The notes under the pieces are model-generated. The model had not been told where the DNA came from, did no database searches, and saw nothing but the letters and a program-made list of their open reading frames with translations. A stretch of 64,000 nt of DNA from the NCBI GenBank assembly GCA_031216915.1, contig CM062293.1, positions 150,668,285 through 150,732,284 of the forward strand. Reading direction: 5' to 3'. Numbering within the stretch: the stretch's first letter is position 1; each line of letters starts with the position of its first letter. The DNA is from Pictodentalium vernedei (Eukaryota > Mollusca > Scaphopoda > Dentaliida > Dentaliidae). The position numbers and the translations under genes were made by a program. This document shows, piece after piece, positions 33,903 to 44,800 of this stretch.

Positions 33903-34296
33903 ATGATTCAGCTATGTCTGAGTCATTGGTATACTGTGTAAAAATATGATAAATTTATACCAATTTGTATATTTTTATACTGACCAATGGCCCAGACGGG
34001 AAGGGCCCTCCCATGATAGGGCACTCATACCTCCCCGCTGAATTATTATGTAATACTCTCTTTTACAAAGAATGGTGTTGGTGCCAATTCCGGTCAGTTC
34101 CTGACGTCTGCGCATGCACAGAGGGTAAATGTATGGAGCACCAGTTAGGATTCTTAATTTTCGGTTCTGCATGCAAATTTTGGGGATTGGGGGTCAAAAT
34201 TTGTGTTAGGCCCTAGATATTTTAGAGTTAGCACCAGCTATGTCTGGGCCATTGGTAAGTATAAAAATATACAAATTGGTATAAATTTATCATTTT
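33903..34296 (-). repeat. Internal complementary region and right inverted repeat of DIRS B2
   Basis: At 33903-33960 the complement of the left end (CAGCTATGTCTGAGTCATTGG) is fused to the complement of the right end. The right terminal repeat follows immediately to about 34296, with 'cagctatgtctgggccattg' near 34227. Confidence 0.82.
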
Positions 34297-34369
34297 TCTT
34301 CACACAAAAATTTATGCACACCGGATTGAAAGTATTAAACGCTAACAAGTAAATTGGATATAGGTATAC

Positions 34370-34605
34370 TGCCCCCGTGGGAACCCCGGGAAGTGAAGCA
34401 GTGCATGTTCACTGCAGTAAACAGGCTCTGTTTCACTGGTAAAATAGGAAGCAGTCTTCAGTGCTTGGGAGGTGCAAACCCTCTCTAAAATGGCCAACAT
34501 GGCTTATTAAAGCTCACCCCTGGTCTTGAGTTTATTACTCATGTTGTGGTCATGATTAGCCATTGTGCAAAAATATGTGACCTTAAACACCAATAAATAA
34601 ATAGG
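34370..34605 (+). repeat. Short SINE-like repeat with the shared tail
   Basis: Its head ('ggaagtgaagcagtgcatg', 'gtttcactggtaaaatagg', 'taaaatggccaacatgg') differs from the tRNA and 5S heads. The last 60 bases ('gtggtcatgattagccattg' to 'caccaataaataaata') are the same tail. Related, more decayed copies lie at 20430-20630 and 57740-57940. Confidence 0.65.
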
Positions 34606-34757
34606 TATACTGATGCCAAATATCTTTATAAAGAAGGCATATTCTTGGCAGGGTTAATGCAATTGACAGGTCAAATTTGTACTGAGGCTATGATAAATGG
34701 TTTAGTGTTTCAAATTTAAATTTAATGAACAGGATTCTTCATTTAAGAGGTATCAAA

Positions 34758-36953
34758 TTAACCCTTTACCCAACTTAACAGCCAAAAGTTGCCAGTGCTA
34801 TTTTGCAAAAATAACCAGTTAATTTTCATTATTTTTTTGTCTCTAAAGCATAGGTTATGACCCCTCTTTGGAATGAGCTTGTTGAGCTCATTCAAAAGAG
34901 GGGTCATAACCTATATGTTTTTGAGACAAAAAAATGAAAAAAATTAGTTATTCAAGAATTTTTTTAGCTCATCTTGACAAAGTCAAGCTGAGCTAATCTA
35001 ATCGCTTCCCGTCCGTCGTCCATCGTCCGGCGTCCGTCAACACCATGTTTTGGTCTTCTCCTCCAAAGCCACTAGGCCAATTCAAGTGAAAGTTTGTGTG
35101 AGTGATGGTCCCAAAGGGGAATTTCATTTTTGTTCAACTCAGTATGCCCGGCCCCATAGGGAGGGAGTGGGGGAAAATGCTCCAAAATATTTTAAAAATC
35201 TTCTTCTCAAGAACCATGTGTGCAATGACTTGATATTTGCTATGGAGCTTCCATATGAGGTGTAGAATCAAGTTTGTTCAAACGAAGTTCGTAAAGTAAT
35301 ATTTGGCTTTGTAATAGAAGGGGTAAGATTTTTGGCCCCGCCCAAAATTTCTATTTTCTGAACCGATGGTCCGGTATGAACCAAATTTGGTTTGTGGTAG
35401 TATTGGGTCATAAGTACTTGACCCATGCAAAAAAAAAAATTCCCGCATCCCCGTGGGAACCCTGGGAGCTAAAAATAGAAATATTTTCAAACGCCCATAT
35501 TTCCCAAACCCCACGGAACAGAGAGCTTTTATTTGGTATGAAGTATCCTTATGACCAGTAGAATTGAATGGTAAAAAAAAATTGCCATCGGTTATGTTAG
35601 GGTGTTCTGTAATGGGCATCGAAAAAATGCTGAGTCAGCATATTTGCAAAAATTAAAAAAAATCTTTTCTCCAGAACCAATCATCAGAATCTTTTGATAT
35701 TTGGTATACAGCATTCATAGGGGGGTCAGATAAAAGTTTGTTGAAATAAAGCTCATTGGTTCATATTTGGGCTCTCTACAGGAGCCCGAAGTTTTAACAT
35801 AGGGTAATATGGGGAATATTCTCTAAAAATCTTCTTCAGAACCACCAGTCAGAATCTTATAATATTTGGTATACATCATTGTTATGAGGGTCAGATTCTA
35901 GATTGTTCAAACCAAGTCCCTAGGTTAATATTTGGGCTTCCTACGGAAGCCCAACTTTTATCTTTGTTCAATATGGAGGGTAATTTAAAAAAATCTTCTT
36001 CTTCAGATCCATCAGTCAGAATGCTTTGATATTTGGTATGCAACATCTCTATGGGGGTCAGATTCAAGTTTGTTCAAATCAAATCCCTAGGTATATATTT
36101 GGTCTCACTATGGTAGCCCAAATTTTTACTTAGTGCAATATGAGAAAATTTCTTTAAAATCTTCTTCTTCAGATCCACCAGTCGGAATGCTTTTATATTT
36201 GGTATACAACATCTCTAGGGGGGTCAGATTCCAGGTTGTTCAATTCGAGTGCCTAGGTTAATATTTGGGCTCCATATGGGAACATGAAATTTAACTTAGT
36301 ACAATATGAGGGAATTTCTTCAAAAATCTTCTTCTTCAGATTCACTTGTCAGAATGCTTTCACATTTGGTATACAACATCTCTAGGGGGGTCAGATTCAA
36401 GTTTGTTCAAATCGGATCCATAGGTCAATATTTGGGCTCGCTATGGTAGCCCAAATTTGAACTTAGTGCAATTCGAAGAAATTTCTTTACAATTTCTCTT
36501 CTTCAGATCCAACAGTCAGAATGCTTTCATATTCGGTACACAACATCTCTAGGGAAGTCAGATTTAACTGTGTTCAAATCAAGAGCCTGGGTTAATATTT
36601 GGGCTCTCTATGGGAGCCGGAATTGGCCATTTTGCTGAAGAATTAAAAATTTTGTATTCAGTACCCTCTAGAGGTACTAAGATTAATCCACATAGGTTGT
36701 ATCAAGGGGCTTCATAGGGGAGCTCTGCATTTTACTTATGATCAGCTGAAGAAAAGGCATGATGCCCAGATTATTTTTGTCACTCCTGAGGGACTCAAGG
36801 ATTGACAGTGTAGTCTATGGAGATGGCTTGCTTAATGTAGACTCATTCTTGGACTCTGTTTAAATTGTGTTCTGTACAAGATGAGCGCTTCAGGCCCCGT
36901 GGGGCCTCTTGTTTGCAAGTGTCGTCTCCTATTCATGGTAGGTAAAGGGTTAA
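34758..36953. mobile_element. Palindromic TTAA MITE, family A, interrupted by a 2-kb repeat
   Basis: Ends TTAACCCTTTACCC and GGTAAAGGGTTAA. The left 210 bp contain the usual palindrome, and the last 42 bp (GCAAGTGTCGTCTCC...) complete it after the insertion at 34966-36911. Confidence 0.82.
34966..36911 (+). repeat. Tandem-unit interspersed repeat (AGCTCA...CCTCTTG type)
   Basis: Starts AGCTCATCTTGACAAAGTCA, with 'gtccgtcgtccatcgtccgg'. Ends GATGAGCGCTTCAGGCCCCG, then TGGGGCCTCTTG. The middle (about 35640-36640) consists of about six units of roughly 165 bp, each with 'aaatcttcttc', 'cagtcagaatgct', 'atatttggtata.aacatct' and 'gggggtcagatt'. I recall similar repeats as very common in bivalves. 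No coding. Confidence 0.75.
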
Positions 36954-37089
36954 GCTGGCTCCATGTAATTCATTTGCTCCTCATTATACTGATTCAGATT
37001 ACTGAGGATGACGTTATGATAGTTGCATTGTTTGGTGACATGTGATGATGAAATGCCTGAAAATAAAATGTTTGTGTACATATTTTCAG

Positions 37090-37241
37090 AGTTGGAGACA
37101 TTATTTTGTCAGTGAACAACACAAAGATGGAAGGTCTGACAGAAAATAAGGTCCAGCAGTTTTTGAGATTGTTACCAAGAGGATTAATTAAAATAGTGGC
37201 AATGACTTCAAAGCCAAAATCTTTGAAGGAAGATGAAGCAG
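37090..37241 (+). CDS. Giant PDZ scaffold gene, exon 3 (end of PDZ3)
   Basis: This 152-nt exon lies between TATTTTCAG and GTAAGAAT. Its first base completes the split Arg codon of exon 2, and the frame continues VGDIILSVNNTKMEGLTENK and QFLRLLPRGLIKIVAM. This supplies the GD-I-L-VN strand, the alphaB helix and the last strand of PDZ3. A short Lys/Glu linker follows. It ends in phase 1, matching exon 4. It is too short to appear as a long ORF; it is supported by the domain fit, the splice signals and the phases. Confidence 0.9.
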
Positions 37242-37314
37242 GTAAGAATATATACTGAAACTGTGGATTCTTTTTCATGGAAGAAACACTTATTAAATTC
37301 TAATTCAAGTAATA

Positions 37315-37504
37315 TTAACCCCTAGCACTTTGTAGTGCAACAGAATTTTCTCCAATCACTCTTTTTCTCTTGTTTAACTGTGAACTTGACCAATTAACTG
37401 AGCTCTGTCAAACAAGGTGTATTTGGTTAAAAATCAAATGGCATTATGGGAAATATTTGCTGCTGAAAACTTTGCCATTTTGACATCAGAGTGCAGAGGG
37501 TTAA
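37315..37504. mobile_element. TTAA foldback element, family C (uninterrupted copy)
   Basis: Ends TTAACCCCTAGCACT and AGTGCAGAGGGTTAA. Contains 'gagctctgtcaaacaaggt' and 'gtatttggttaaa'. It equals the flanks of the SINE-split copy at 18176-18794. It lies 73 bp after exon 3. Confidence 0.8.
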
Positions 37505-38780
37505 TCTCTGCATCTGATTTGCTGATTGATACAATTTGTGACTGCTGACTACAAAATTTGCGTAAGCCAGTCGGAAATTTTGTAAACCTGACAACATTTT
37601 TGAAAGATACATGAATTCTCATCTTCGACCCACCCTTTTGCTTTCTCGGATGCCCCTTACTTTCGTAGCCAAGGTAAATAATGCTTGGAGTGCTTTGCCC
37701 AAACTTCAACACACAGCAGTGTTACTTAAGCAAACAACAGTTTTAAATAATTACACTGCAGTGATGATTACAGTACTGTGACCACAAAAGAACTTCGACC
37801 AGATCACAACCCCAGCTGTGTCAATAATCATTAATAAATATAAATGCATTATGCATGTAGGAGCTGACATGAGGAGGCCCTGGCTGTTGAAAATGTTGAT
37901 AAACCCCAATAAATAAATAGTGCGTGTAGGTTATTAGAGTAAGCTGTTAATTGAATATAAAAACACAGGATATAAACATTTATTATTTTAATTATTGATT
38001 TTTAAAATTTAAAAAAAAAATCAACAACACCAATGTAAGGTCACAAGATATGGTTTTGTTGACATTTTTGGAAAAATATATTGTATCACCTGCTTAATTT
38101 GAAAATAACACTGGTGGATGCAGCTGCTTCATTTTGTAAAGGGCTAATCTATAGAAAATGTCCCCTGCCAACTACGGAATTTGTAGACCTATTCAACAGC
38201 ATTACATTAAATATAAGGATATAATTTTTATGCCCTTGCAATGAGTAGTCGGGGGCATATTGTTTTACTCCTGTCCATCCTTCCATCTGTCCATCCACAT
38301 CTAGGTTACATTTTTTGACTGGCTTACACCTCTCAGAGTTTTCAAGCTAGGACTTTTTTATTTCACAGGATGTTTGTACATATACCAGAGGTGTGCATAT
38401 AGTCAGGATTTTGCTTTGCTGGAATATTTCACAAAATTACAGGTTGTTGAACTTGGTTAATTTTTTGTAGAATTTCATCTGTATGGTATGTGGTTTGTGT
38501 GGTAGACTTTGTGGGGGACATCATATGTGTCTTACAGACACAGCTCATGTACAAGTCATGTACGAGTAACAAACCACCATTTGCTCTTCAACCTCCTGCG
38601 TCCATGTGTTTGTGAGCTCTGTCAAAAAGGATCCAATAGAAAAAATGCAGAGAGTATCAATAGAAGAAAGGAAAAATAACAAAATGAATATTTTTCACTA
38701 CTAAATGGATCCACTGTACTTCGATAATGACTTTATATTCCTTGTAGACCAAACAGACAAAATTTGCAGTTCATGAATAA
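37505..38780. other. Intron 3 sequence without recognised gene
   Basis: No coding seen. A SINE-tail-like end ('caccaataaataaata' relative) occurs near 37900-37920. The rest is unassigned. Confidence 0.45.
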
Positions 38781-38965
38781 CCTGGTAGATAATCCCCTAC
38801 ATATGGAATTTCTACTGAAACAGCAATCTACATTCTGTGAAAAAGCAAGGGAAGTACAAAAATAGTTTGAGCCAATGAATCCCCAGGTTCAGCCCAGTGG
38901 TCCATTTGCTGAAAAATTACCTGTGATCTCTGTGCTTTTTCACAGGATTTGAGACATTTTTGTAT
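38781..38965. repeat. Fragment related to foldback family G
   Basis: Words such as 'gaatttctactgaaac', 'ccaatgaatccccaggttc' and 'agtggtccatttgctgaaa' resemble parts of the foldback at 39668-39972 and the segment at 57090-57300. Ends are not clear. Confidence 0.4.
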
Positions 38966-39667
38966 TGGTGGAATCTCTCTTTGCTGGTGTTATGGTGATA
39001 TTCAGCTCAAATGCATAGTCATGATTCTATAATATGGGGTGCCCTAGCCAGTTTTGTGGGGATCAAACATATTTGGAAGGCTGTTTTGGGAGGGAGGGCT
39101 GAGAGCCTCCCCTAGTCCTAACTAGGAGCCTCTGGTCAGTACCCCCTCTATCCACTTCAGGGTATTTTTTGTTTTTAAAAATTTGATTAGCAGTTTCCAT
39201 CTTGGTTTCAAAAAGTGATGATAAATAGTGAATATAAGGCCAATATGAAAGAAAAATGGTTAGCATTTGGCCATTTTTGACTAGCATTTTGCGATGCGAA
39301 TCCAGTCATCAAATACTCTGCACTTTCCTAAAAGGAAGTGGGAGGCAGAAGTAACAACTGGAGGGTCCTAGTTAGGACTACCCCCTCCCCTTCCCACCTC
39401 CATCCTTGGTGAGAATTTTGCAACATTCACTGCTCTGAAAATGAATCTGAGGCATTTACAGTGTGTGTAACCCTATATTATAAACCATTTAAGGACTCTA
39501 TGTTGTGCGAAAGTTGTATTGGCTCAATGTTTTATTGGTGGGGGAGCAACAATTTTAGTAGGGCCAAGACCCTCCCCCCCCCCCCTCCCCCATCTAGCCA
39601 GACCACTGATTCAGCTCTTCTTACACTGTATATTAACTTTTTCACTGCTATTGAGCTGTACCGAGTA

Positions 39668-39972
39668 CAGACCCAAACTTTGATGTCGTGTGCTATACAG
39701 TACGTGGAGAGTGTATTATCATTAAATCACCCACAAAGTGGAGATTCCACCCAAGCAATAATTGCAAATTTGTTGCAAAGCATAACCAGCACAAGCAAAG
39801 TTTCAGCCAATGGACCTCCGGGTTAAAGCCGGAGGTCCATTGGATGAAACATTGCTTATGTTTTTGTCGGTATGTACAAATTTGAAAAGTTATAGCTTGG
39901 GGGATAACTCCACTCCGTGGGTGATTTAGTTACAATCCCCTCTCCACGTACTGTATGTCTATACTGAGTACA
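39668..39972. repeat. Foldback element, family G
   Basis: Nested inverted words: GAGTACAG and its partner CTGAGTACAG at the ends, ACAGTACGTGGAGAG against CTCTCCACGTACTGT, and AATCACCCAC against GTGGGTGATT. The centre is CCAATGGACCTCCGG with CCGGAGGTCCATTGG. About 300 bp in total; no coding capacity. Confidence 0.7.
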
Positions 39973-40807
39973 GATTTATTACATTGTTGATAGACAATTT
40001 GATGTCAAAGATTTTTTCAGTATTTTTTGTCATTTTTACGGAAATACCTGAGTCAACCGCATGTCAGGTTTCCAGTTAGAGTTACATTTCCTGATGCTCT
40101 TGAAATGTAAACATTTTTTTGTTGAAAAAAAACATTTTAGAACTAATGAAGTGGTTGCAGAATTATTTGATGATAATGATAGTGATACAGGCATTTTAGA
40201 TAATTTGTGGGACTTTAGCAAATCCAGATATTACTGCTCAGCCTGTCCAAGTGGCCCTTGAATATGTTATTACCCATGTTTCGGGTTATATACCACCCCA
40301 AAATTAGGGTATTAGAACTAAACATTAGACTCCGAAAGTGTTTAGTTATGTTCTGGCAGGTTTAAAATTACAAGTTCTTTTACATTTCTGTCTTTTTTTC
40401 AATTTTTATCATTTCCTACCATTTTTCCCAATATATGGCACAGCACAGGGTATAACAAAATCGCAAAGCATTAAAGGTGTTAAAATAACTCAATACCTTG
40501 TGTTGACTGGTTCAATAGTGTTCCTTTGGAAAGATCAAAAGTTTGTTTGTTAGTCTTTTGGGGTTTACCAATGCTTTCAGCAACCAGTCAGTCATATTGT
40601 GTTGGGGAGTTTTGCAGGATGGAGTACCCAGAGAGAACCACCTACCTATGACAAATAACTTTCTATATGTGAAACTGAATCTGGGAAAGAGTCAGCTATT
40701 TTCTGGAAAAACTATAAAATTTCAGAATTATTTTGCGATGAACATTACAAAAATCATCTGAAAATGTGCATGTTGAAAGGTTGATTATTTTCAATTAGTT
40801 TAATTGG
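39973..40807. other. Intron 3 sequence without recognised features
   Basis: No gene or clear element. Confidence 0.45.
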
Positions 40808-41056
40808 TTAACCCTTTACCCAACGTAACGGCCAAAACCGGCCAGCGCTATTCTCAAAAATCTCCCAATTTTCATTATTTTTTTCATTTTTTGTCTCAAA
40901 AACATAGGTTATGACCCCTCGTTGGAACGAGCTCGTTGAGCTCGTTCCAACGAGGGGTCATAACCTATGTTTTTGGGACAAAAAATGAAAAAAATTAGTT
41001 ATTCGAGAATTTTTTTTGCATGTGTCGTCTGCTTTTCATGTTAGGTAAAGGGTTAA
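40808..41056. mobile_element. Palindromic TTAA MITE, family A (best-preserved copy)
   Basis: TTAA on both sides, ends CCCTTTACCC and GGTAAAGGG. The central part from GTCTCAAAAACATAGGTTAT to its mirror is almost perfectly self-complementary, with GAGCTCGTTGAGCTC in the middle. Confidence 0.9.
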
Positions 41057-41159
41057 GTGTTAGATGCCACTATGATCTCTCTATTGAAAGGTGTTAAAAG
41101 CCACATTTGTGGTTTGCAATGTATTCATTAGCTTGTAGTTTGCTCTGAATTAAAAATAG

Positions 41160-41245
41160 TGTTTTTTATTATTGTTTTGTTATAATTTATTGGAGAGTGC
41201 CTCTTGGCACTCTCCAATAAATTGTAACAAAACAATTATTAAGGA
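41160..41245. repeat. Perfect-stem hairpin of family E type
   Basis: TTGTTTTGTTATAATTTATT, then GGAGAGTGCC, a 4-nt loop TCTT, and the complementary arm to AACAAAACAA. It is the core of family E elements, without clear outer ends. Confidence 0.7.
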
Positions 41246-41364
41246 ACAAAATCTTAATAAACTAAGGCTCCCTATGTTGGTTGCTTGATATCTTTGAAAC
41301 AAAAAACTTGCTTCAAATCATCATTGAAAAATAATTTTGCACTCTATGAACTAACAGAATTGTA

Positions 41365-41600
41365 TTAACCCTTTACCCAACACAGACGATATCAAAATTT
41401 ATTATTTTAAATATCATTTTTAAAAAATTTTTAAAACATTTCAACAAAACCATATGTGACCCCTCATTGGAACGAGCTCAATGAGCTCGTTCCAATGAGT
41501 GGTCACATGATATGGTTTTGTTGAAATATTTAATTTTTGCAACTGCTCAGTTTGCATATTACGCGGGCGGATGCGGGCGATTCGTTAGGTAAAGGGTTAA
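41365..41600. mobile_element. Palindromic TTAA MITE, family B
   Basis: Same CCCTTTACCC/GGTAAAGGG ends and TTAA flanks as family A, and the same centre (CTCATTGGAACGAGCTCAAT and mirror). The inner arms differ (TTTCAACAAAACCATATGTG and GGTTTTGTTGAAA). Its right TTAA is also the left TTAA of the next element. Confidence 0.85.
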
Positions 41601-41813
41601 CTGCTAGAGTGCCAGACATCCATATCTGAGCTTCATTCTGAAGTGCAGGTACCTCAACTGCGAGGCTTCATATTCTGTGGATGTGCTTCAAATTATCTTT
41701 GAAGTGAAATTATTTTGTCTGTGTGCCTATAAGCACTCTCCCATAATTGTAACAAGGCAAAGACATGTGAACAAATTTCCTTGACCCAACTAAATTGGCA
41801 TTCTACCCGTTAA
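41597..41813. mobile_element. TTAA foldback element, family E, next to exon 4
   Basis: Ends CTGCTAGAGTGCC and GGCATTCTACCCG, flanked by TTAA. Contains 'gaggcttcatattctgtgga' and the right half of the GGGAGAGTGC hairpin. It ends 57 bp before exon 4, so the present branch-point/acceptor region lies right beside it. Confidence 0.78.
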
Positions 41814-41870
41814 AAAGAGATCAAATGCCATTAGTAGAAACTAAGATTTATTCACTGTTACATTTTTCAG

Positions 41871-44800
41871 GTATTTACTCTGAAAACCATGTGCAAGCAA
41901 TGGGAGATGATCTTTATTCAACATCGGAGGAGGAGTCCATGCCATTAACTGACACCAGAATTGTTTCTTCACTCAGCAAGCCAACTGATACAGCTTATGT
42001 GAAAAATATTGACTTGATACAAACTCACTCAACTATAGACACTCATGAATATACCGATACTCCATCGCCGAAGGGAATGCAAAATGAAATCCACACACCT
42101 AAAGCATCATCACTTGACAGACAAACTACAGTTGATAAAATGAGCTCACCATTTACTAGTGATGATGACAACCATTCTATGGATTCACTTTCGTTAAGAT
42201 CACTGCATTCCACAGACAGCAGTACAATTCTTACACATTCATCAAATAAACAAGATATTACTTCTATACAGAGTCCAACTGACCTGTCAGATAGGTCAGT
42301 TTATGACTCAGAAAGTTCAGACTCACAGAACAGAGATATTCATTCCATTGAATCGCTTTCGTTAAGCTCACTGCATTCCATGGACAGCAGTACTAATCTT
42401 ATGCATCCATCAATTAAACAAGATAACATCTCTATACAGAATCCAAGTGATCTGTCAGATAGTTCAGTTCATGACTCTGAAAATTCAGACTCACAAAACA
42501 GAGATATTCGTTCTAGTGATACGCTTTCATTAAGCTCACTCTACTCCACAGACAGCAGTATTACTCAAACACATCCATCAATTAAAGGAGATAACACTTC
42601 TATACAGAGTACAAGTGACTTGTCAGATAGGTCAGTTCATGACTTAGAAATTTCAGACTCACAAAACCGAGATATCTTGCAAGTAGACACCACACTAGTA
42701 CAACCACAGCCTGTGATCACTGATCAGTTTGAACCTTCTGTTGTTAACAGACACCTGGTGGATGATGAGCAAATTCAGAAGAATGATGAAGCAGCAGTGA
42801 TTGACAATTCTCAAAACATTCCAGTGATTTCTTTGTCATCGAAAAAGTCTCTTGTAGATAACCCAGATGTTAATTTAAACTCTTCCTTGACTGAGAATTT
42901 ACTGTCAAGGGACCATTATGTTACAAAGGTTGTAGGAGTTAAAGAGGCTAATTCATTTCTGTCAGATAATTTGATGATTCAGCCAACTTCTGTTCCTGAA
43001 AATACTGACACTGACAAAATAACAGAATCTGAAATTGCACCTATACCTAAACCAAGGAGCAGTCGCCAAGTAAGTAAGGAAGAATCACCAAAAGATAAAA
43101 AGTCAACAGATGATTCTGTTTTAGTCTCACATTCATTTTCTGATGTTCCTCTATCTGAGATCCCTGATCCCTCACAAGTGATGAAAAAAGTGCAGCCCCT
43201 GTTTATAGATGATTCACTTGTTGGAAATATTCCAGATGTGATGAATGACAGCCATGAACATTATACACTAGGAAATGTTGTTTTGAATGAGCAGTCTGTG
43301 GAAATAAAATCGGACAACTCACTTCAAATGCCTCAAAATAATTTATCAAAAATTTCTGTCACTTATTCTCCATCTGTCCAGGAAAACAAAGAATTACCAG
43401 CTGACTCTATGCCAATGGAAAAGGGGCATTTAATAGATTCCTCTCCTCTACTGATGGAAAAAGAAAAGTCAGAGTCAGTCAGTTATTCATTAGGTCTTGA
43501 TCCAAAGAAACTGTCACAAAATTTATCCCCTAACATAAAATGCCAGGACGAATCTATGTTTCAATATAGTAGTTCACCGGAACTCATTGTCGAAGATGCT
43601 GTGGTCAGAGGGCATTTGCCAGAGTTGAATAATTTGCCACCACAGGATCCAGATTTGAAAATAACAGGGATTGAAACTGCCAGCACTGAACCTGAACTTC
43701 AACCAAATTTAAAACATAAATCTGTAATTATTACATCATACACTTCTGAAAGAGATCACAGTGAACCAAATCATCATGACATACATATGGAACACACTGA
43801 ATTTCTAGAAGAGAAGAAACCAAGTGTTATAAATGATCAATCTACGTATAAAGAACTTTCTCCCTCTAAGAAGGATAAAGACATGAATACAATACCAAAG
43901 TTTCCAGGAGACCATGGCATTCTTACACATGACATACAAAACATGGAAAAGAGTGGGAATGAAGAGAAACTGGCAAACTATATTGTTAAAAACTGTATTG
44001 ATAAAGTTCTAGAAGGGTCTTTTCCATATACAATGTCTTCAGAAACTTCAAAATCTGCAGAAAGTGACAGTGGATTGGATTTGTCTCAGAGTATAGAAGA
44101 TAATATATCTAGCAGTTCATCAGATAAATATGAGGGTCCTCATGACTGTCTATCATCATTGACAGATTTGATAGATACCTCTCCAGAAGAGGGGTTGTCA
44201 CATGGCATTCCCATTGACAAAACACCACATTCTAGTCAAAATTTAATTTTGGGTTTCACCAAAAATGTTGTTTCTATCTCACCAATAGATGAGGGGTGTG
44301 AAAAAGAAAACATGCCTGCTGGTATAACAAAGACAGTAATTAAAGTTCAGCACGAGATGCCACCATCATGTCTACCCACACCACCACTGCCTTCATCAGC
44401 ACCACCATTGCCTTCATCAGCACCACCATTGTCTTCTTCAGCTCCACCACTGATTCAGGAGTCAGATACTACTGGCATGGCACAATGTAATAATGTAAAT
44501 GCTAATAAGATATCAGCACTGGAGAAAACAAACGAGATAACTCCAGTTCCCTCTCCAAGAATAAAACAACCTGAGCAAGTTGAATCTACATCACCCAAAG
44601 GGAAGAAATCTCTCCCTGTTAATAAAACAATGACTGCTTGTATTTCATCATCTTCATACTCAAATAATGGTGGAACTAAAATTTCTCTTAATCCGCCACA
44701 GACCACTTTACAGAAGACTGACCTTTCTACAAGTTCACAGCATGAGAAAACAAACACATTTTCTGATAATGTATTAGACATGCATACAGAACCATGTTCC

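Larger units (their letters stand above)
20788..34296 (+). mobile_element. DIRS-type retrotransposon copy B2, split by DIRS element A
   Basis: Left terminal repeat about 20788-21005 and right terminal repeat about 33960-34296 are inverted copies with roughly 15 differences in 200 bp. An internal complementary region near 33900-33995 joins the left-end complement to the right-end complement. After removing element A (25417-31945) the copy is about 7 kb. It holds gag remnants with a tandem duplication, RT/RNase H scraps and an MT-like segment (to about 32400). I cannot find its recombinase. It is the oldest-looking copy, carrying many stops, and lies in intron 2 in the sense direction. Confidence 0.85.

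Noticed and set aside
20788-34296. LTR retrotransposon or retrovirus
   Set aside because: Terminal repeats are inverted, not direct. The integrase position is taken by a tyrosine recombinase and no envelope-like frame is seen, so the elements are DIRS type.
34966-36911. Repeated short units, considered as CRISPR or satellite
   Set aside because: Units of about 165 bp have no unique spacers and lie inside an interspersed repeat with defined ends.
41795-41870. Coding sequence upstream of exon 4 in the same open frame
   Set aside because: The exon 3 phase fits only the acceptor at 41870; the upstream part includes the end of a MITE and a pyrimidine tract.
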